From positions 128,778 through 192,777 of the forward strand of contig CAJJDO010000062.1 in the NCBI GenBank assembly GCA_905183005.1: 64,000 nt of DNA. The letters run 5' to 3'. The position numbers and the translations under genes are program-made. Source of the stretch: Paramecium pentaurelia (lineage: Eukaryota > Ciliophora > Oligohymenophorea > Peniculida > Parameciidae). The notes below the pieces were generated by a model, which was not told where the DNA came from, did no database searches, and was given only the letters and a program-made list of their open reading frames with translations. Below are positions 37,268-50,692 of this stretch, in pieces; position 1 is the stretch's first letter; each line of letters opens with the position of its first letter.

Positions 37268-38278
37268 AAAATAATTAGATAAAGAGAAGTATCATATATA
37301 GCTATATATAAGAATTTCACTATTAAACTTCTTTATTCGAATAATCATTAGCAAGCTTCGTATTAATAACTAAATTTTACTGAAACAGTTTCAAATAAAA
37401 ATAACAAAAATTATTATTTTCTTATTATTTATTTATGATGAGCTTGTTTAATTTTTTTGTAAATAAGGAAAATTATATTTTCACAAAATTAGTAGACTAA
37501 AGTTGAATTTCACTCTTCTAAATATTTAAATTGTGTTCTACTATTCATAAATTGTAAAATATTATATTAGAATATATTTAAATTCTATTTTTGGAATTTA
37601 TTTACTAAATAATTTATTCAACTTAATGTAAGTCATCAAGTGATGGAAGCATGAGATATTTTTTAAGAATATTTATGACATTAAAATTGTTTTATGTTCT
37701 AAATCAAATTTTTGGTTTACAAAAACAAAATTTTTAATATTTATTAACCAACTAATATATATTTTTATTGATTTTCACTTTTCTTAAAAATATAAATATA
37801 TTTTATTTATGTATTATCTCTAAAAGTTTAATGAGGATCTTAATTTTAAATGTGTATTCTTACGATTTTTGAAATCAGAAAATCCTCAAATGCAAATACT
37901 GATTATCGTTAACATTAATCGTTAATATCATTTATAAATGAAGTAATAATTTAGTAAGTATTAATCCTTTATATGATTTCTAAAATATTTCAATCATAAA
38001 TTTGTTTACTTAATTTAAGATCATTCTATAAAGTAAAATGCCTATTAACAATGGTAACTTAAATCTATATTCAAAATTCTTCAAATTAATTATTATAATA
38101 AATAAATAATAAAATATATTAGAATTGTTGAATTTATAATTAGTCAAGTTGTTTGAATCTATTGTTTTGAACATAAAAAATTATTTGTAAATTATGAAAA
38201 TAACAAAAAACCCTTATTTATGCAAAAAAAAATGAATAAATCTTTTTAACTAAAAATAAATTTAATACTAAATTATTT
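37268..38278. other. Intergenic, no gene seen
   Basis: About 1 kb of AT-rich sequence between the start of the HTH gene and the stop of the HECT gene, both minus strand. I find no frame with coding character and no RNA gene. Confidence 0.5.
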
Positions 38279-39755
38279 TCATTCCATTCCAAAAACTCCC
38301 TCTAAATCATTTAAGACAATTGATCTCAAATATTTTCTCATAATTTCTTCTGTAGAATACTTTGGTAATTCAAGTCTATTAAAACAAGTATGGGCTATTG
38401 GAAATGAATTAGCATTTTTATATTCAATTGGGACTATCTAAAATTTGGAATACATTCCTCTATTAGATTCTAATTTGCTGAATCCACTACATATTATTAA
38501 TTTAATACTTGATTGGTATTCTATATGATCCAGTACAATAATGCAAAAATTTCTTTAACTAATCTTAATCAAATTCTGATAAGATTTTCCAGAACCATAT
38601 TATTTATTAATTATTATCAGAATATGGTTGTTTATATATGGAATGCTATTTCCATTCATCTAAATCAATCAAGGAAACCCCATAAAGAAGCATTTCAAAC
38701 TCTTCAGCAGTGAAAATACTCAGATATTCTTTTGGAACATATTTATATAGATTAGTTTAAATTTGATGTAATTAATTTGAGATTAGTTTTTCAGTGTAAA
38801 ATTTAATACTAATAATTAATTAGATTAATACCATAAATCAATAAATTCTTACTTGTTTTAATTATTTACTAATATATTTGCTCCATCTTATTTTAATTCA
38901 ATAATTTCATCATCTTTACATATAATAAAGTATTATTGCAATAAGTTCTCATCAAATTAATTATCTAATAAATATTTCCAACTTAGATATAGACCTTTAT
39001 CATAAAATTCTATATCTTAGAGTGTTACTTCTTGTCCAAGGAGTTTTTTTATTAAAGGTCTGTCTAATTCAACACAAATTGTCATCCTTTCAAATAAGGC
39101 TTTTGCTATTGCCAAGCCTACTAAATCAAAATAGAAACTTTGCTTAGCTATTTTATAGGAAACATCATTTGTCTCAGTTAAAACAAATATTTCCTTACAC
39201 ATTTCTTTAAAAATAAGAGTCAACCATTCTCTTAATAAACCACCTGCATCTTGAACTTTATCATTCTAAAATACTACTTTGACTTCTTTATAAAAATCAA
39301 CTCCTCTGGCTGAATTTAATGAGGAGAAGAGTAAATCATTTTGATTAACAATCAATTTATCTGAACCTAATTGCCAAGGTATCCTAAATTTTTCTAGTTG
39401 CATATTAAACCAAACCTACTTTTCAGCAAAAGATCTCTTTTAGATATCTATAGGTTTTAAATTCTATTTTTAAATTGTTTATGTATACCTAAATCTATCC
39501 ACCATTAACCTGTGATTATACTCTTTTCCATTTGTTATTTTATTTGATCCAAATATAGTTATCTCCTAATTGAAGTTATGGTTGAGGCATCTGAAATCCC
39601 ATTTGGTTTTAAATTTGGGCATGTTATAGACATTGATCTATATGAGAATTTAAAACATTATAAGTAGTAGATGATCCAAACTTTCGATCACAATTAGGAC
39701 ATCTAGTTTCATGCCCAATTTTTTAATTTTGATGATTAGAACTTCTATTCCCCAT
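38279..39755 (-). CDS. Compact HECT-type E3 ubiquitin ligase with N-terminal zinc finger
   Basis: About 480 aa, at least one small intron. N-terminus MGNRSS fits N-myristoylation. Residues 18-45 hold a single zinc finger CPNC..HIDQC (C-x2-C..H-x3-C) like the UBZ4/Rad18 ubiquitin-binding type. A HECT domain takes up most of the rest: DAGGLLREWLTLIFKEM, then SFYFDLVGLAIAKALFERM, KLLGQEVTL, and the C-lobe PIAHTCFNRLELPKYS in which the Cys (about residue 459) is the thioester-forming catalytic residue, ending FGME. All key features are intact. It is unusually short for a HECT ligase. It accepts ubiquitin from an E2 and passes it to the substrate; the finger may bring ubiquitinated partners. Confidence 0.93.
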
Positions 39756-39959
39756 TTTCTTCAAATATTATATATAATCAATATGCAAAATTATAAAACT
39801 TATTAAACCATATTTAAAATTTAGAATGCTATTTATCATATCATATATCATTATAATTCTTAAATTGTTAAATAATAATCATCATCACATTTATTGATTC
39901 ATAATTATATGACTTTCATTTTATTTTTAATTTAAAGTCTTCTTATAATTATAAATAGT
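39756..39959. promoter_or_regulatory. Presumed promoter region of the HECT gene
   Basis: AT-rich 200 bp upstream of ATG 39755; no element recognised. Confidence 0.25.
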
Positions 39960-41330
39960 AAATAAATTTTTAAGATTTTTAATAACTACTTACTAATACA
40001 ATTAAATCTATAGGAATACCTTAATAATCTTCTAAATCTGAATCCTTGAACACAATTTATAATAGTCTAAGGGTTTTCAAAAATGATTATATGTTATAAT
40101 CAGATACTTTTTCTCTCTAAATTGCTAAGTCTTATTTTATTTAATTTTTGTATTTTCCATTCTTTAGTAATGCTAAAATTAGCTCTGTACTTGATAGAGG
40201 TGAAAACTATTTTTAAAGCATTAACTAAAGATTCCTAAATATTGATTAACTTCACATTCTGATTTGTGACTATAAATTAACAATTTATTGTTGTTAAATG
40301 TACTACTTTTTAGAATCAAGTCAGATTTAGCTTTAAAAATTAAATCAATTAATTTATTCCTTTATAAAGCTTCTTAAACAAAAATTCTCAATCACTTCAA
40401 TAAATTTATTTCATCTATCAATTTTTTCATAGAAACACAATTCCTTTAGAAATAATGACTCCAATTTTTTATCCCAACTTTGATCATTAGATCTGTCTTG
40501 TATACTGCTGGATGAGAAAACTTTAATAGAGGAGATTTATTACAAGAAAATATTTAAATACTTATAATAAACAGATTAGGTTAATATATTATATTGTGAA
40601 GTTCTTTACCAAACATAAACAATTTTCTATTATTTAATTTTTTGCACAAATGATGAAAAGCCATGAGCCAATTGACTTTAACTTTTTGGCTTCAAAATTT
40701 TCATACTTTTGTATTAATATAAAATTTATCGATTCCTTAATTAATAAATTATAATAAAACATCATAATTTTATGTAAATTCTTTTAAATCAATAGAGTCC
40801 TAAATGCATCCAATCCCTTAAGTGATTAGGGATAACCTCTAGACTTAAAGGAAAAAAAAAATTCTGAAGGGTAATGAATTATCTGTAGACCTTTTATCTC
40901 CCATATGATCTTGAGCACTTATTAAGGACTTTGAAATAGATTGGAATGATCAAAGCCTGCAGAAGAGCTGGAGCAACATAAATATTAAATTATATAATTT
41001 TATTTGAATATTTAATAACTAAATCTCATATATCCCTTCAAACATAATTTTTTGTGCAAGAGTTCTATTACTGAATTTCCCAACATCAATCATAAAATAA
41101 AAACAAAATTTTGTTCAAAATATCTGATAGCCTAACAAGTATAAATGTTAGTTTCCTTGCTTCCAGCTTCATTCTATCAATCGATATCCAAATTGGTCCT
41201 AAGAAAGAATTACTTAATACATAGAATTCTGAAAATTTTTTAAGAGATAACTTATTATCAAATCTGAATATAATTTTTTAAAGGATTCGTTATGAACAAA
41301 TTATGAATCAATGGATAGTTGTATTAATTA
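39960..41330 (-). pseudogene. Decayed gene on the minus strand
   Basis: The minus strand is purine-rich and shows blocks of convincing peptide in different frames: EFYVLSNSFLGPIWISIDRM and KLEARKLTFILVRLSDI near 41.2 kb, VNWLMAFHHLCKKLNNRKLF near 40.65 kb, SWDKKLESLFLKELCFYEKI and FIEVIENFCLRSFIKE near 40.4 kb, and VNALKIVFTSIKYRANFS near 40.2 kb. Consecutive blocks are out of frame or separated by TGA, without usable introns. I read it as one gene broken by indels and stops; family not recognised. Limits approximate. Confidence 0.35.
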
Positions 41331-42384
41331 TAGAATTATTATTGGGTGATAATTTTTAATAAAATAAAATAAATATATAAAATATAATAATAATTTTAAT
41401 TATACAATGAATTTAATCTGATCATCATATTTTATTATTAAGAATAATCTAAATAATTTTTTTTTAAGTTTGGATAATTTATTGATTAATAAAAAATTAA
41501 TTTACTTAATGGTTAATTAAGAATAAAATTTTATGATATCTTTCTGAAGCATATGATCATGTATACATGTTTATGACATAAAATACATTAATAATCTTTT
41601 TTATATATAAAAATAAAAGAAAAATTGTTGTTTAATCTGAAAAAAATGAAAATAACTATTTGTTAAAGTTTCAAATAATTGCATTTCCAAAATTTTAGAA
41701 AATTAAATTATAAAAAACTTTACACATATATATTTTATACTTTTTTGATTACTTAAAATATAAAAACCCATGAGTTTATGTATTTAAGATTTATAAAGAT
41801 TGCTTTTCTTCTTTTTTTGTAATACTTTAATCAATAAATTAATTTAAAACAACAGTTATACTATGATGAGAATTATATTCTAGATTTTTCTTATTTATAT
41901 AATATTGATTAATAATTATTATTTCTGAGATAAATACTTAATTATAAAAGGTTTTATTTTGTAATATAAAAAATGTATAAAATTGGATAATTATTTATAA
42001 TTTTCAATTCTATTCTAATAAAATTATGGTATCATCAATAATCTAAGTCTTTCGATTCACTCAAAAATGTTTATTAATAATGATCAGTACATTTTTACTG
42101 CAACCATAAATTTATTATCAATCCTATTTAGCTATTCAAATCATATAACATCTATTTAAAGTTCTTAGACATAATTTATTAGTGATTTTATTGTTGAATC
42201 CAATTTTTGGCAGATAAAGATTTATTAATTGTTTAAATAATCTAATATTTTCTATATTAAGTTTATATACTAAGTTGATGGATAATAAACATAAGATAAA
42301 ATCAAATTATTGTGAATGATTTAATTTTATTATCGACCCACGAAACTTATATTCATTTTAATAAATTAATCGTGTATTATAATA
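41331..42384. other. Intergenic, no confident gene
   Basis: About 1 kb upstream of TmcB-like copy B. A 97-codon open frame (from ATG 42025) is present but is Leu/Ile/Asn-rich with no partner exon and is probably chance. Confidence 0.4.
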
Positions 42385-45300
42385 ATGAAAAAGTTCCTTT
42401 TTAAAATAAAAGCATTTTATGTTAAAGACTTCTTATTTATCAAAGAATCTAAGAGGATAACATTAAAAATGGCTATGGCAATGATACTTTTAGAAAACCT
42501 TTAAATGTTATCAGTGTATACTAATAGCTTTAATACAATATAGTATGATCAATTTCCTAATTAAGTTCAGTCCTTAATCAATTATTTTAGGTTATCTAAT
42601 TATCATATATATTAGGATTTATACTCTATTTGGAAACTCAATTACTGTACGAATTGCATGTATAATGGTTGGATTTTTAATAAAATCCTTAATTTTATTA
42701 AGACTGCTTTATTTAGTGTTATGTTAAGATTTATATCTAAAATAGAAGTTATCTCTTCATGATTTACCATTAGATCAAGTAATAAAATGAAAAATATTAG
42801 AACAAATAAAATTATCATTTTGAGAGATGTTGGCAATCATAATTACTTTCTTGGTATATTTAGATTAATCTTGAAGTTTTGTAAACACCAATACTATTTT
42901 GTGCTATTAGTCTTGTCACTGATCTAATTGGTCTCAGTATTAATTATTATAATGTAGAAAATTTAAATCAATTTGAATAAGTTGGATTGTTTATAAGCTT
43001 AATGCTAATTATTTGTTAAATACTTTTTGGTGTATTCCTGCATTTTCATAAGGTCGATTATAGAATAAAAGATTATGAATTATTAGGGAAATTGTAAGGA
43101 TTAGAAAATCATATTCTATATGGATTGAAGTTATTGTAATATATGTGGTTATCCCCCTAGTATTATAGTTTTATCTGCAAGTCAATCAAATACAATTGTT
43201 ATTCAAACTTTAGGATTACTAATAAATAGTATATAGGCCATATATAATAGTAGATAACTCACCTTTATAGATCACAGAATGTTAAATATTGCTAATTAGA
43301 TTAATTGTCTAATGTTACTTTATTAGATTGTATTAATTTTATGTGAATTTGGATATCCTAAAATTATAATCAGTTAATCTTTATTAATACTTTTCTTTTT
43401 TCCTTTGATAATTTTTGTGATCCATTAATTATATATAAGATCAGAATGGAACATTAGATAAAAGGATTAGAAATAATATTTAAGAAGATTGTATTTGAAT
43501 GCAAAAAAACAACTCTAATTTAAAAAGATGTCATAACATTAAGATTAACGAAAACTATTTTAAATATATACAATAGTAAGAAGCCATTTATAAGATTGTA
43601 AATAATTAAGGATGAGAAAAATGTTAAAAATGGCTACTTTCAAATAAAAATGTTTTTGTTCAACTTTTCTAAATCACAAAGAATCATTCTAAAATTTAGA
43701 GTAATGTAAAGAATTTTTGAAATTATTGTTGGGTTAATTATTGGAAGATGAACTAAAGGAAGATGCCAGTATTTAGAATATTTTAACTTATATATGTTAT
43801 CTGATTGAAATTAAAAAGGCATCTATCTCAGCAATTTATGAAATAATAAGAGTATCAACTCTAGTAGAAGTAAATATTTGCTCAAAAATAGCTTCCTTTG
43901 AGATTCTAATAGATAATACATCAGCTTTAATAGAATTCTTTATAAAAATTTAATTAATTAATAAAGAAGTAAAATTTAGTTAATCAAATGTTTGATTTTA
44001 AAAAAGCATATCTATTTGAAGAATCATTAAAAGTTTTGAAATAAAATTTATATCTAATTGTTAAATAAGAAATAGTAACAATTTTTTATTATTATTTTAG
44101 GAATTCTATGAAACTCTTTTTGCACCAATCATAGATGCATCAGTTCTATAAGATAAGGGTTTACTTTTAGTCACAAATATTAATCATTTAGAAAACTAAA
44201 TTTAACTTGTTTTTAGAACCAATCCATAAAATGGAGAGTGTGATACAATCTACAAATTATTTCAAAAATATATTAATTTTAACAAAGTTAGGCCAAAATT
44301 ATTTAAAAGAGAAGGACAATTAATGGCTGAATTTATTCAATCTGTTGATTAAATAATTTATAATTAAAATAGTTGTGTGGTTTAGATCACATTACTCTAA
44401 CCAAGAGGGAATGTTATTAAATACACAAGATCATTTTAATAAGTAATATAATATAAAGATGATGAAATTATGAATTAAAACATTAAAAAATTTATACCAT
44501 CAATAATTGCTAGTGATCATGATTAATATTTGAATAATTTTGTTGAAACAGGAAGAATTAATGTATTAAAAAGAGAATTAAGAATAATATTAGTAAAATT
44601 AAAATCTGAATTTGTTATTCCAATTAATACTAGATTAAGAATTGAAGTGAATTCTTTAGAATTTGGAGCTTAAGCACTTATGACTCCAGTAAATTATTCA
44701 TATGGTTATTTAATGCTTAATGAATAAGGATAAATAGAAGAAATAACCAAGAATATATATGAGGATATATTTAAATAATATTTAAGATTAGAATTAGATT
44801 TTGTAAAGGGTTTAGATTTTTTAATTATGATTCCTGAATTATCTAAAATATGGTAGAGTTTATTTGATGAAAACTTTGAAAAATTAGACTTATATTTAGA
44901 AGGTTAATTGATGATTCCAGTAATAGAAAAACAAGCAGTTTCACCAATATGTCCATTTAATTATGGGAATAAATTATAAATTAATAAAAGACTTACTGAA
45001 TATATGAAGAACAATTATTAAAATATTATGAAATACTAAATTAATATTCATCTTACTAGTCTAACTACAATAAATCTAAGGTAATATTGATATATAATTA
45101 TATTTAGAGTAGTTATTGTAGAAATTCCAGAATATAAGTAATCTATTAATAAATAATATGCAAGTTAATTAGAATTATATTAAGTGTAACCACCTAAAAC
45201 ATCAGTGAATTTTACACATCAATCAGACTTACCAACTTATAAATCTTGTGTAATAAACTCACCTTTGAACACTCCTCCTCTAACTAAAACTATGATAAAT

Positions 45301-47339
45301 GAATGTGATTTAGATTATGATAATTTAATAGAAGAAAAAAGAATGATAGAGGAATTTAGAAATTAATTAGCATCAGTTAATAATACAATATAAAATAATT
45401 CTAAAGAACCTTTAATATAGTAATAATAATAATTATTATGCGAAAATGCCTAAGAAACTAAAATTGTTATTATGCCTTAACATATAGTATCTTAAAAAAG
45501 TGATGAATTTGAATAAAAATAATTCTAACAAGACAATTTCTTATAATAATAATAATACAATGGATCAGTTGGAAGTAGATCTTCTTAAAATAACAGCAAT
45601 ACATTTAAATTGTAAATTAAAGATTGTGTTTAAAATAATAAAGGATCAAATATTAGGATTTAGATCTTTTTATTATTATTTTATTCATTATTATTAATTG
45701 GGTACATCTTAAACTTTTGTATTTTATACTTCAATTTTAAAAAGATTGATGTCAATTTAAATTATGAAAATTTACCTTATTAATTCTCTTATTATTATAA
45801 TGAATTTGTAATAGCTAAGGTTTATCTATAAGAGAAAGATTTTAAATTCAATCAATTAATGAAAGCTTCATTAAATTATTATCAATATCATTAGAAAAAT
45901 GTTGATGAAATAGTATCTCTTTTGCCTTAAATTAATATAATAAATGATTAAACATTGTAAAGAAGAACAATAAATATTCTTTCACAAATGTTTGAGGTTT
46001 ACGAATCAAATTAAACTATATCACTTTCAGATTTTTTTAATAATACATATGCATTTCATATATTACTTGATAAATTTGAGGATGCTAATTCTACTTTACA
46101 AATTTCAAGTTTGCTCAGTTAGTATATTAATTATTATTATTATTTTTTATAGCTTCATCCTTGAAGAAATCGTGTTATTTTTACTATTATTCAGTTATGC
46201 CTATTTTTATATTTCAATTCTAAGGATGAAAATAAAATTCTATAAATTATTTTGTACTTTTTCAAAAGACTTTGTTAAAGATTAATTTATATAATATCAT
46301 TCATTGTATAATTAAATTAATCATGCTAAATTTAAAACCAATGAAACTAATGAGGAATCCTTTGAAGCATCAATGATTAGTTACTTTTAGAAGAATTCAA
46401 CCTAAGGTAATTTAGAAAGTTAAGTTAGAGTTGGCAAATAAATTTAAACTCCATGTAATATATATATATATTAATTTTTATAGAGGTTAACTTAAATTTA
46501 ATATTATTCTTTTTCATGATGCTTATGATATCTATTTTCAGTTCATCATATTATTTTGGAACTTATTTACTTTAAAAATAAGTACTTACTATTATTGAAG
46601 CAAATTAATTTTAAAGAACATATTATGAAAACATAGCAAATCATTTAATCTTTGCTTATTCACACCAAGCCTTTTTTTACAATTAAACAATTACTGAAGA
46701 AATGATTTAATATTAAGATAGAGTTTTTAATGAATTTAAGTAATTAACTACAGATATCTCAACATTTAAAGAATAATCTAATAGCATTATTGAAAAAATA
46801 TTAGTAAATGAAGTTTGCAGTGTTTTTTAAGAAGGAATGTAAAATTTTATATTTTTCTTAGATTTTTATAAGATACTGAATATTAAGATTTATTTTCCTT
46901 GGATTAGTGTTTATAAGTGCCTTCACTATCAAAAGGTTTAATATACGTTGCTTAAGAATTATTTTCCATTTATAATGATATTGTATAGAACACATAGCCT
47001 ATAAATTATAATGAAACTTCTAAATTTTCCTTATTATTGCAAGTAGATATATAAAAAGAAAGATTATATTCACAATTCAGTTTTTAAATAATTATAGAAT
47101 TACTCAGAGATGAAACATAAGATTTGATATCTTAAACACTTTACATAAATACTGTAATGTTTGTATTGGCAAATCTTTTAGCAATTTTGACCTTATTAAT
47201 TGCAAAATTTTCTATACAAAATGCTTAGAAGCAATATTCAGAAAATAAAAAAATATTAACATTATTTCCATATGACAGATTAATGGAGAATGCATATGTT
47301 CACAGTTTTATATCACAAGATTTGCGTTTTTTAGCTTGA
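42385..47339 (+). CDS. TmcB-like giant multi-pass membrane protein with PAS domain (copy B)
   Basis: Roughly 1,600 residues. Start ATG 42385; stop TGA 47337-47339; several introns of 22-29 nt. The first (25 nt, GTTATC..ATTAG) and others lie at the same codons as in copy A (1020-5972). Order: about eight N-terminal membrane helices (GNSITVRIACIMVGFLIKSL, LFCAISLVTDLIGLS), a soluble helical part, a PAS-like domain about residues 600-720 (NQNIKKFIPSIIASDHDQYL), YGYLMLNEQGQIEEITKNIY, a Gln-rich linker, then C-terminal helices (LEEIVLFLLLFSYAYFYI, NLILFFMMLMISIFSSS, VMFVLANLLAILTLLIA) and the end FISQDLRFLA. PAS domains bind small ligands or sense state, so a membrane sensor is likely. The next gene downstream is a two-ended membrane protein, as for copy A. 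Confidence 0.85.
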
Positions 47340-47745
47340 AATTTATCAACTTATAATTATTTTTCTTAATATTTATATAATTATATATTTTACTATTCTT
47401 TTTTATAATTAAAAAATAGATATCAAATTTTATTGATATATTCAAGAAAGAAATTATAAAACAAATATTCTATTATAGTATTTTAATGATAAAAAGTCAT
47501 ATGAAATTTATATTGTTATTATTATATTGATATATAAAATGTTTTTTTCTATTCTTTAGAATTTTGAAAAATTTTAATATGATCATTACCTGAACTATAT
47601 TTGAGTTAGAATATTCGATTTATTATTATATGGTAGATTGTAAGAAGCATTTATATTTATTCATTATAGAATTTTTTTTGTTTTAATTCTTATAAATAAT
47701 TGCTGCGGAGTTACAATTTTTAGTATTTTATTTATAAAATAACAG
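47340..47745. other. Intergenic, no gene seen
   Basis: About 400 bp between TmcB-like copy B and the downstream membrane gene, same strand. AT-rich, no supported frame. Confidence 0.5.
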
Positions 47746-49930
47746 ATGATCTAAGATTTAATAAAGAAGGTTGATCTTCTAGTTGATCCATATGAATTTA
47801 ATACATCTGCAAAGGAAAAATCATTAACACTTCTAGGTATGAAGTTATTTTTATTTAGGTGGAATTGTTAGCATACTTTTGCTTATTTTTACATTATTTT
47901 ATATAGTTGAGATTATATTCAGATTCAATGAAAATCAGAATTATATCTATGCTGGGACTCAATCAGAGACATTTCCTGAACTTATTTTGAATTAAAACAA
48001 TACAATATTTGCATTAGAATTAACATCCGATAATGGATCAATCTTAAGCAATATGACTGATTTATTAAAGTAGAAATTAAATAATCATACTTAGTTATAT
48101 AACAATAAGTGCATTTTATGTATAATAATCAAGAATTGAAGGAATATTAGGATCTACTAAAAATTATAGTTAGATGAAAAAAGAAAAATGTTCTCAAGCA
48201 GTAATCAAAAAATTAAATTTCAATCCTGCATCTATGACAGAAGAATAGAAAGAAAATTTAATTTGCTTTTCAGGACATTTTGAATTATCGGGATAATATT
48301 ATGATCCAAAATTTAACTACATAAAAATATCAGTTGAGATATGTGATAATATGGTGAACAATAATTGCAAAGATGTAAAAGAAATTGAAGAATTTATACA
48401 ATAAGGGTATTAATTCTTAAAATTTATGTTCTAGTATAAATGTGAACTTATTTATTCGAGGGTCTAAGATTAAATAGAAATTAGACCCTATCACTCCAGA
48501 TAATGTTAGTCCAGTCAATATTTATTCAAGATTAATGACTATGTTAGGAAATCGAGAAAATATTTATTTGAAACCAATATCTATGGATATTAGTAATTCA
48601 AATTTAATCAATAATAATAGAAAAAATTCAATTTTTTTATGAAATGTTTGGAATTGAGGAAACTTAACAATTATTTAGTGGTTCAATTGTAGAAAAAAAA
48701 GAAACTATTATGGAACCAATATCAATTAAGCCTTAAACTAGTTTATGCAATTTATATTTAAGGTAATAAATAATAGGATATATATTTTTAGAGTTTCTTC
48801 AGATTCTTCTTTTTTCTTTGTAAAATAGTAGGATTTAATTTCAATAGTTTTATCTGCAATATCAGAAGGGACAGCTTTATTATTTGCTGCTATGCAGTTT
48901 ATCAAATTCTTTTATAAATATTATAATTAACATAAGACTTTAGAAGTGCTTATGAATTAGATTTTTAAATTTGATATGTCAAAAGTTAAGTAAAGAAGAA
49001 TTAAAAAAGCAATTACTAATTAATAAACATAAATTCTAGAGGAACAATTAGATTAAGTATTTAATAATTGAAAAATTTTAGATTTTAAAACCAACAGTTG
49101 ATTATTCATTCTATAAATATATTAAGTATATAATACAACATTGTTTTAAAAAATTTATGGTAGAAGCAGAAGATACAGAATTAATTATTTCATAAATAGC
49201 TAAAGAGAAGATAGAATATGATTTAGATCTTTCAAACATTTTGAAAAAATTGTATGAAATTGATTGTTTAAAATTATTCTTATTTGATGATGATTAATTA
49301 ATGATTTTTAATTCATTTAGTTTTCCAGTATTTACAGATTAAACAGAATAATAGAGATAGACTTTTTTATAAATCGAATAACTATTGAATTAAGGTACTA
49401 AAATTCAACAAGTATAAGATTATGTAATTGAAAATGATCAATAAACATGTCAGTAATAAATTATTAATTAATAAAAATAAGATTGTAATCAAGAATGATT
49501 GGAACAAATTAGGGTATGTTAAGTTCTCATTAAATCAGAGATGCTGATTAATCTAAAAGTAATATGAATTATATGATTAGTACCAATAACTTAACGATTA
49601 GCAAAAATAAATTGGTTCTTTAAGTCTCAATTAATAGTAGATGCAAAAAATTTAAATTTAAATTATGAAAGGATATACAAAGATGATAATGAAAATAAAT
49701 CAATGAATTAATAACTTATCAAATTTACTAAATTAAATAAGAGCTTATATGATTTAATAAAGTGTAATACCCAGAAATAAAGTTAAGCTTTAAATTAATA
49801 AGTGACTGAAAATAATTAAAATGTGAATAATTTAAATCATTAAAACATTGAGGTTTTTGAATCCTAAGAAGAAGAAATTAATGATGAAAGAGTAAGGGTA
49901 CCTCATAGATTTATTACATAAAATATTTGA
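47746..49930 (+). CDS. Two-ended membrane protein family, member 2
   Basis: About 680 aa. Start MIQDLIKKVDLLVDPYEF; a 22-nt intron falls inside the LGG codon run just before the first membrane helix (GGIVSILLLIFTLFYIVEII), at the same place as in the 56710-58875 gene. A large soluble domain with many Asn/Ser/Thr follows, then a second hydrophobic region (SIVLSAISEGTALLFAAMQF) and a cytosolic Gln/Glu-rich tail. A 29-nt intron (GTAATA..AATAAG) near 49454 is needed to carry the frame past TGA 49496; the sequence beyond it (PITQRLAKINWFFKSQL) matches PINVRLAKLARFFKAQL of the paralogue, which confirms the extension to 49930. Function unknown; likely a plasma or ciliary membrane protein with an external domain. 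Confidence 0.82.
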
Positions 49931-50001
49931 GATTTTAAATTTATTTGTAAGATTGATATTTATGAATTAAGTTAAAAAATTAACATTAAAATAATTATTA
50001 T

Positions 50002-50562
50002 ATGTCATCATCAGATTCACATTAGCATAAAAAAGAAGAAACAAATAGAATCTATGTGACAGGATATTCAGCTAAAGAATCAGAAATGGATATTAAGAGT
50101 GCATTCGCAAGACATGGTGAAATTTAGGAGTTTTCATGGAAAGGACGCTTTTGTTTCATCGTAAGACGTGGGAGTTGGCATTAGGGTCTAGGCTTATACC
50201 AAACCTGAGGAAGCATCAGATGCTGTTAGATTGATGAATTAGTAAGAGATAAATGGAAGAAGTTTGATTGTGGAGCTAGCAAGAGCAAAGAAAAAAGATG
50301 GAGCCTGTTATTAATGTGGAAAATAGGGGCATTTGTAAGTGAAATGAATATAATTTTAGTGCTCGAAATTGTCGTTTGAATAGAAGATCTTATTCTGACT
50401 CCAGGTATGAGAACATGTGACATTAGGCGCCATTCAAAGAAGAAAAAAAAACAAAGAAAACATAGATCTTCAAGCTCTTCCTCGAGTAGTGAAAAGAAAA
50501 AATCAAAAAAGAGAAAGAGAAAGAGTTCTTCTTCAAGTTCTCATTCAAGTTCAAGTGATTGA
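50002..50562 (+). CDS. SR-type splicing factor (RRM + zinc knuckle + RS tail)
   Basis: 160 aa with three introns (31, 25 and 22 nt); spliced length a multiple of three. Residues 15-85 form an RRM: RNP2 RIYVTGYS, RNP1 KGRFCFIAY, and ARAKKKDGA after the last strand. A CCHC zinc knuckle follows (CYQCGKQGHFARNC), whose second half is joined by intron 2. The tail is Arg/Ser/Lys-rich with runs of Ser (SSSSSSEKKKSKKRKRKSS). This order is that of SRSF7 and plant RSZ proteins. It binds exonic RNA and recruits the spliceosome, of special interest in a genome with introns under 35 nt. The first intron is among the longest in the gene. Confidence 0.93.
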
Positions 50563-50692
50563 TAAATAAAGATTCAATTATATTTAAAATAATAAGTAAA
50601 TTATATATACATATATAATTGTCATTCCTAAAACCTTTAATTGGTAATATGGGATAAGATAGTAGTCATAGTACGATCTTCATTTGTATTTT

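Noticed and set aside
40801..40850. Slightly GC-richer patch that could be a small RNA gene
   Set aside because: No tRNA-like A and B boxes, no cloverleaf that I can fold, and it lies within the decayed minus-strand gene.
42025..42318. 97-codon plus-strand frame before TmcB-like copy B
   Set aside because: Composition is generic Leu/Ile/Asn, no intron joins it to the next gene, and the N-terminus of copy B aligns with copy A from ATG 42385 without it.
49495..49930. Separate small gene starting at the ATG that overlaps TGA 49496
   Set aside because: A 29-nt intron connects it in frame to the preceding membrane gene, and its sequence matches the C-terminal tail of the paralogue at 56710-58875.
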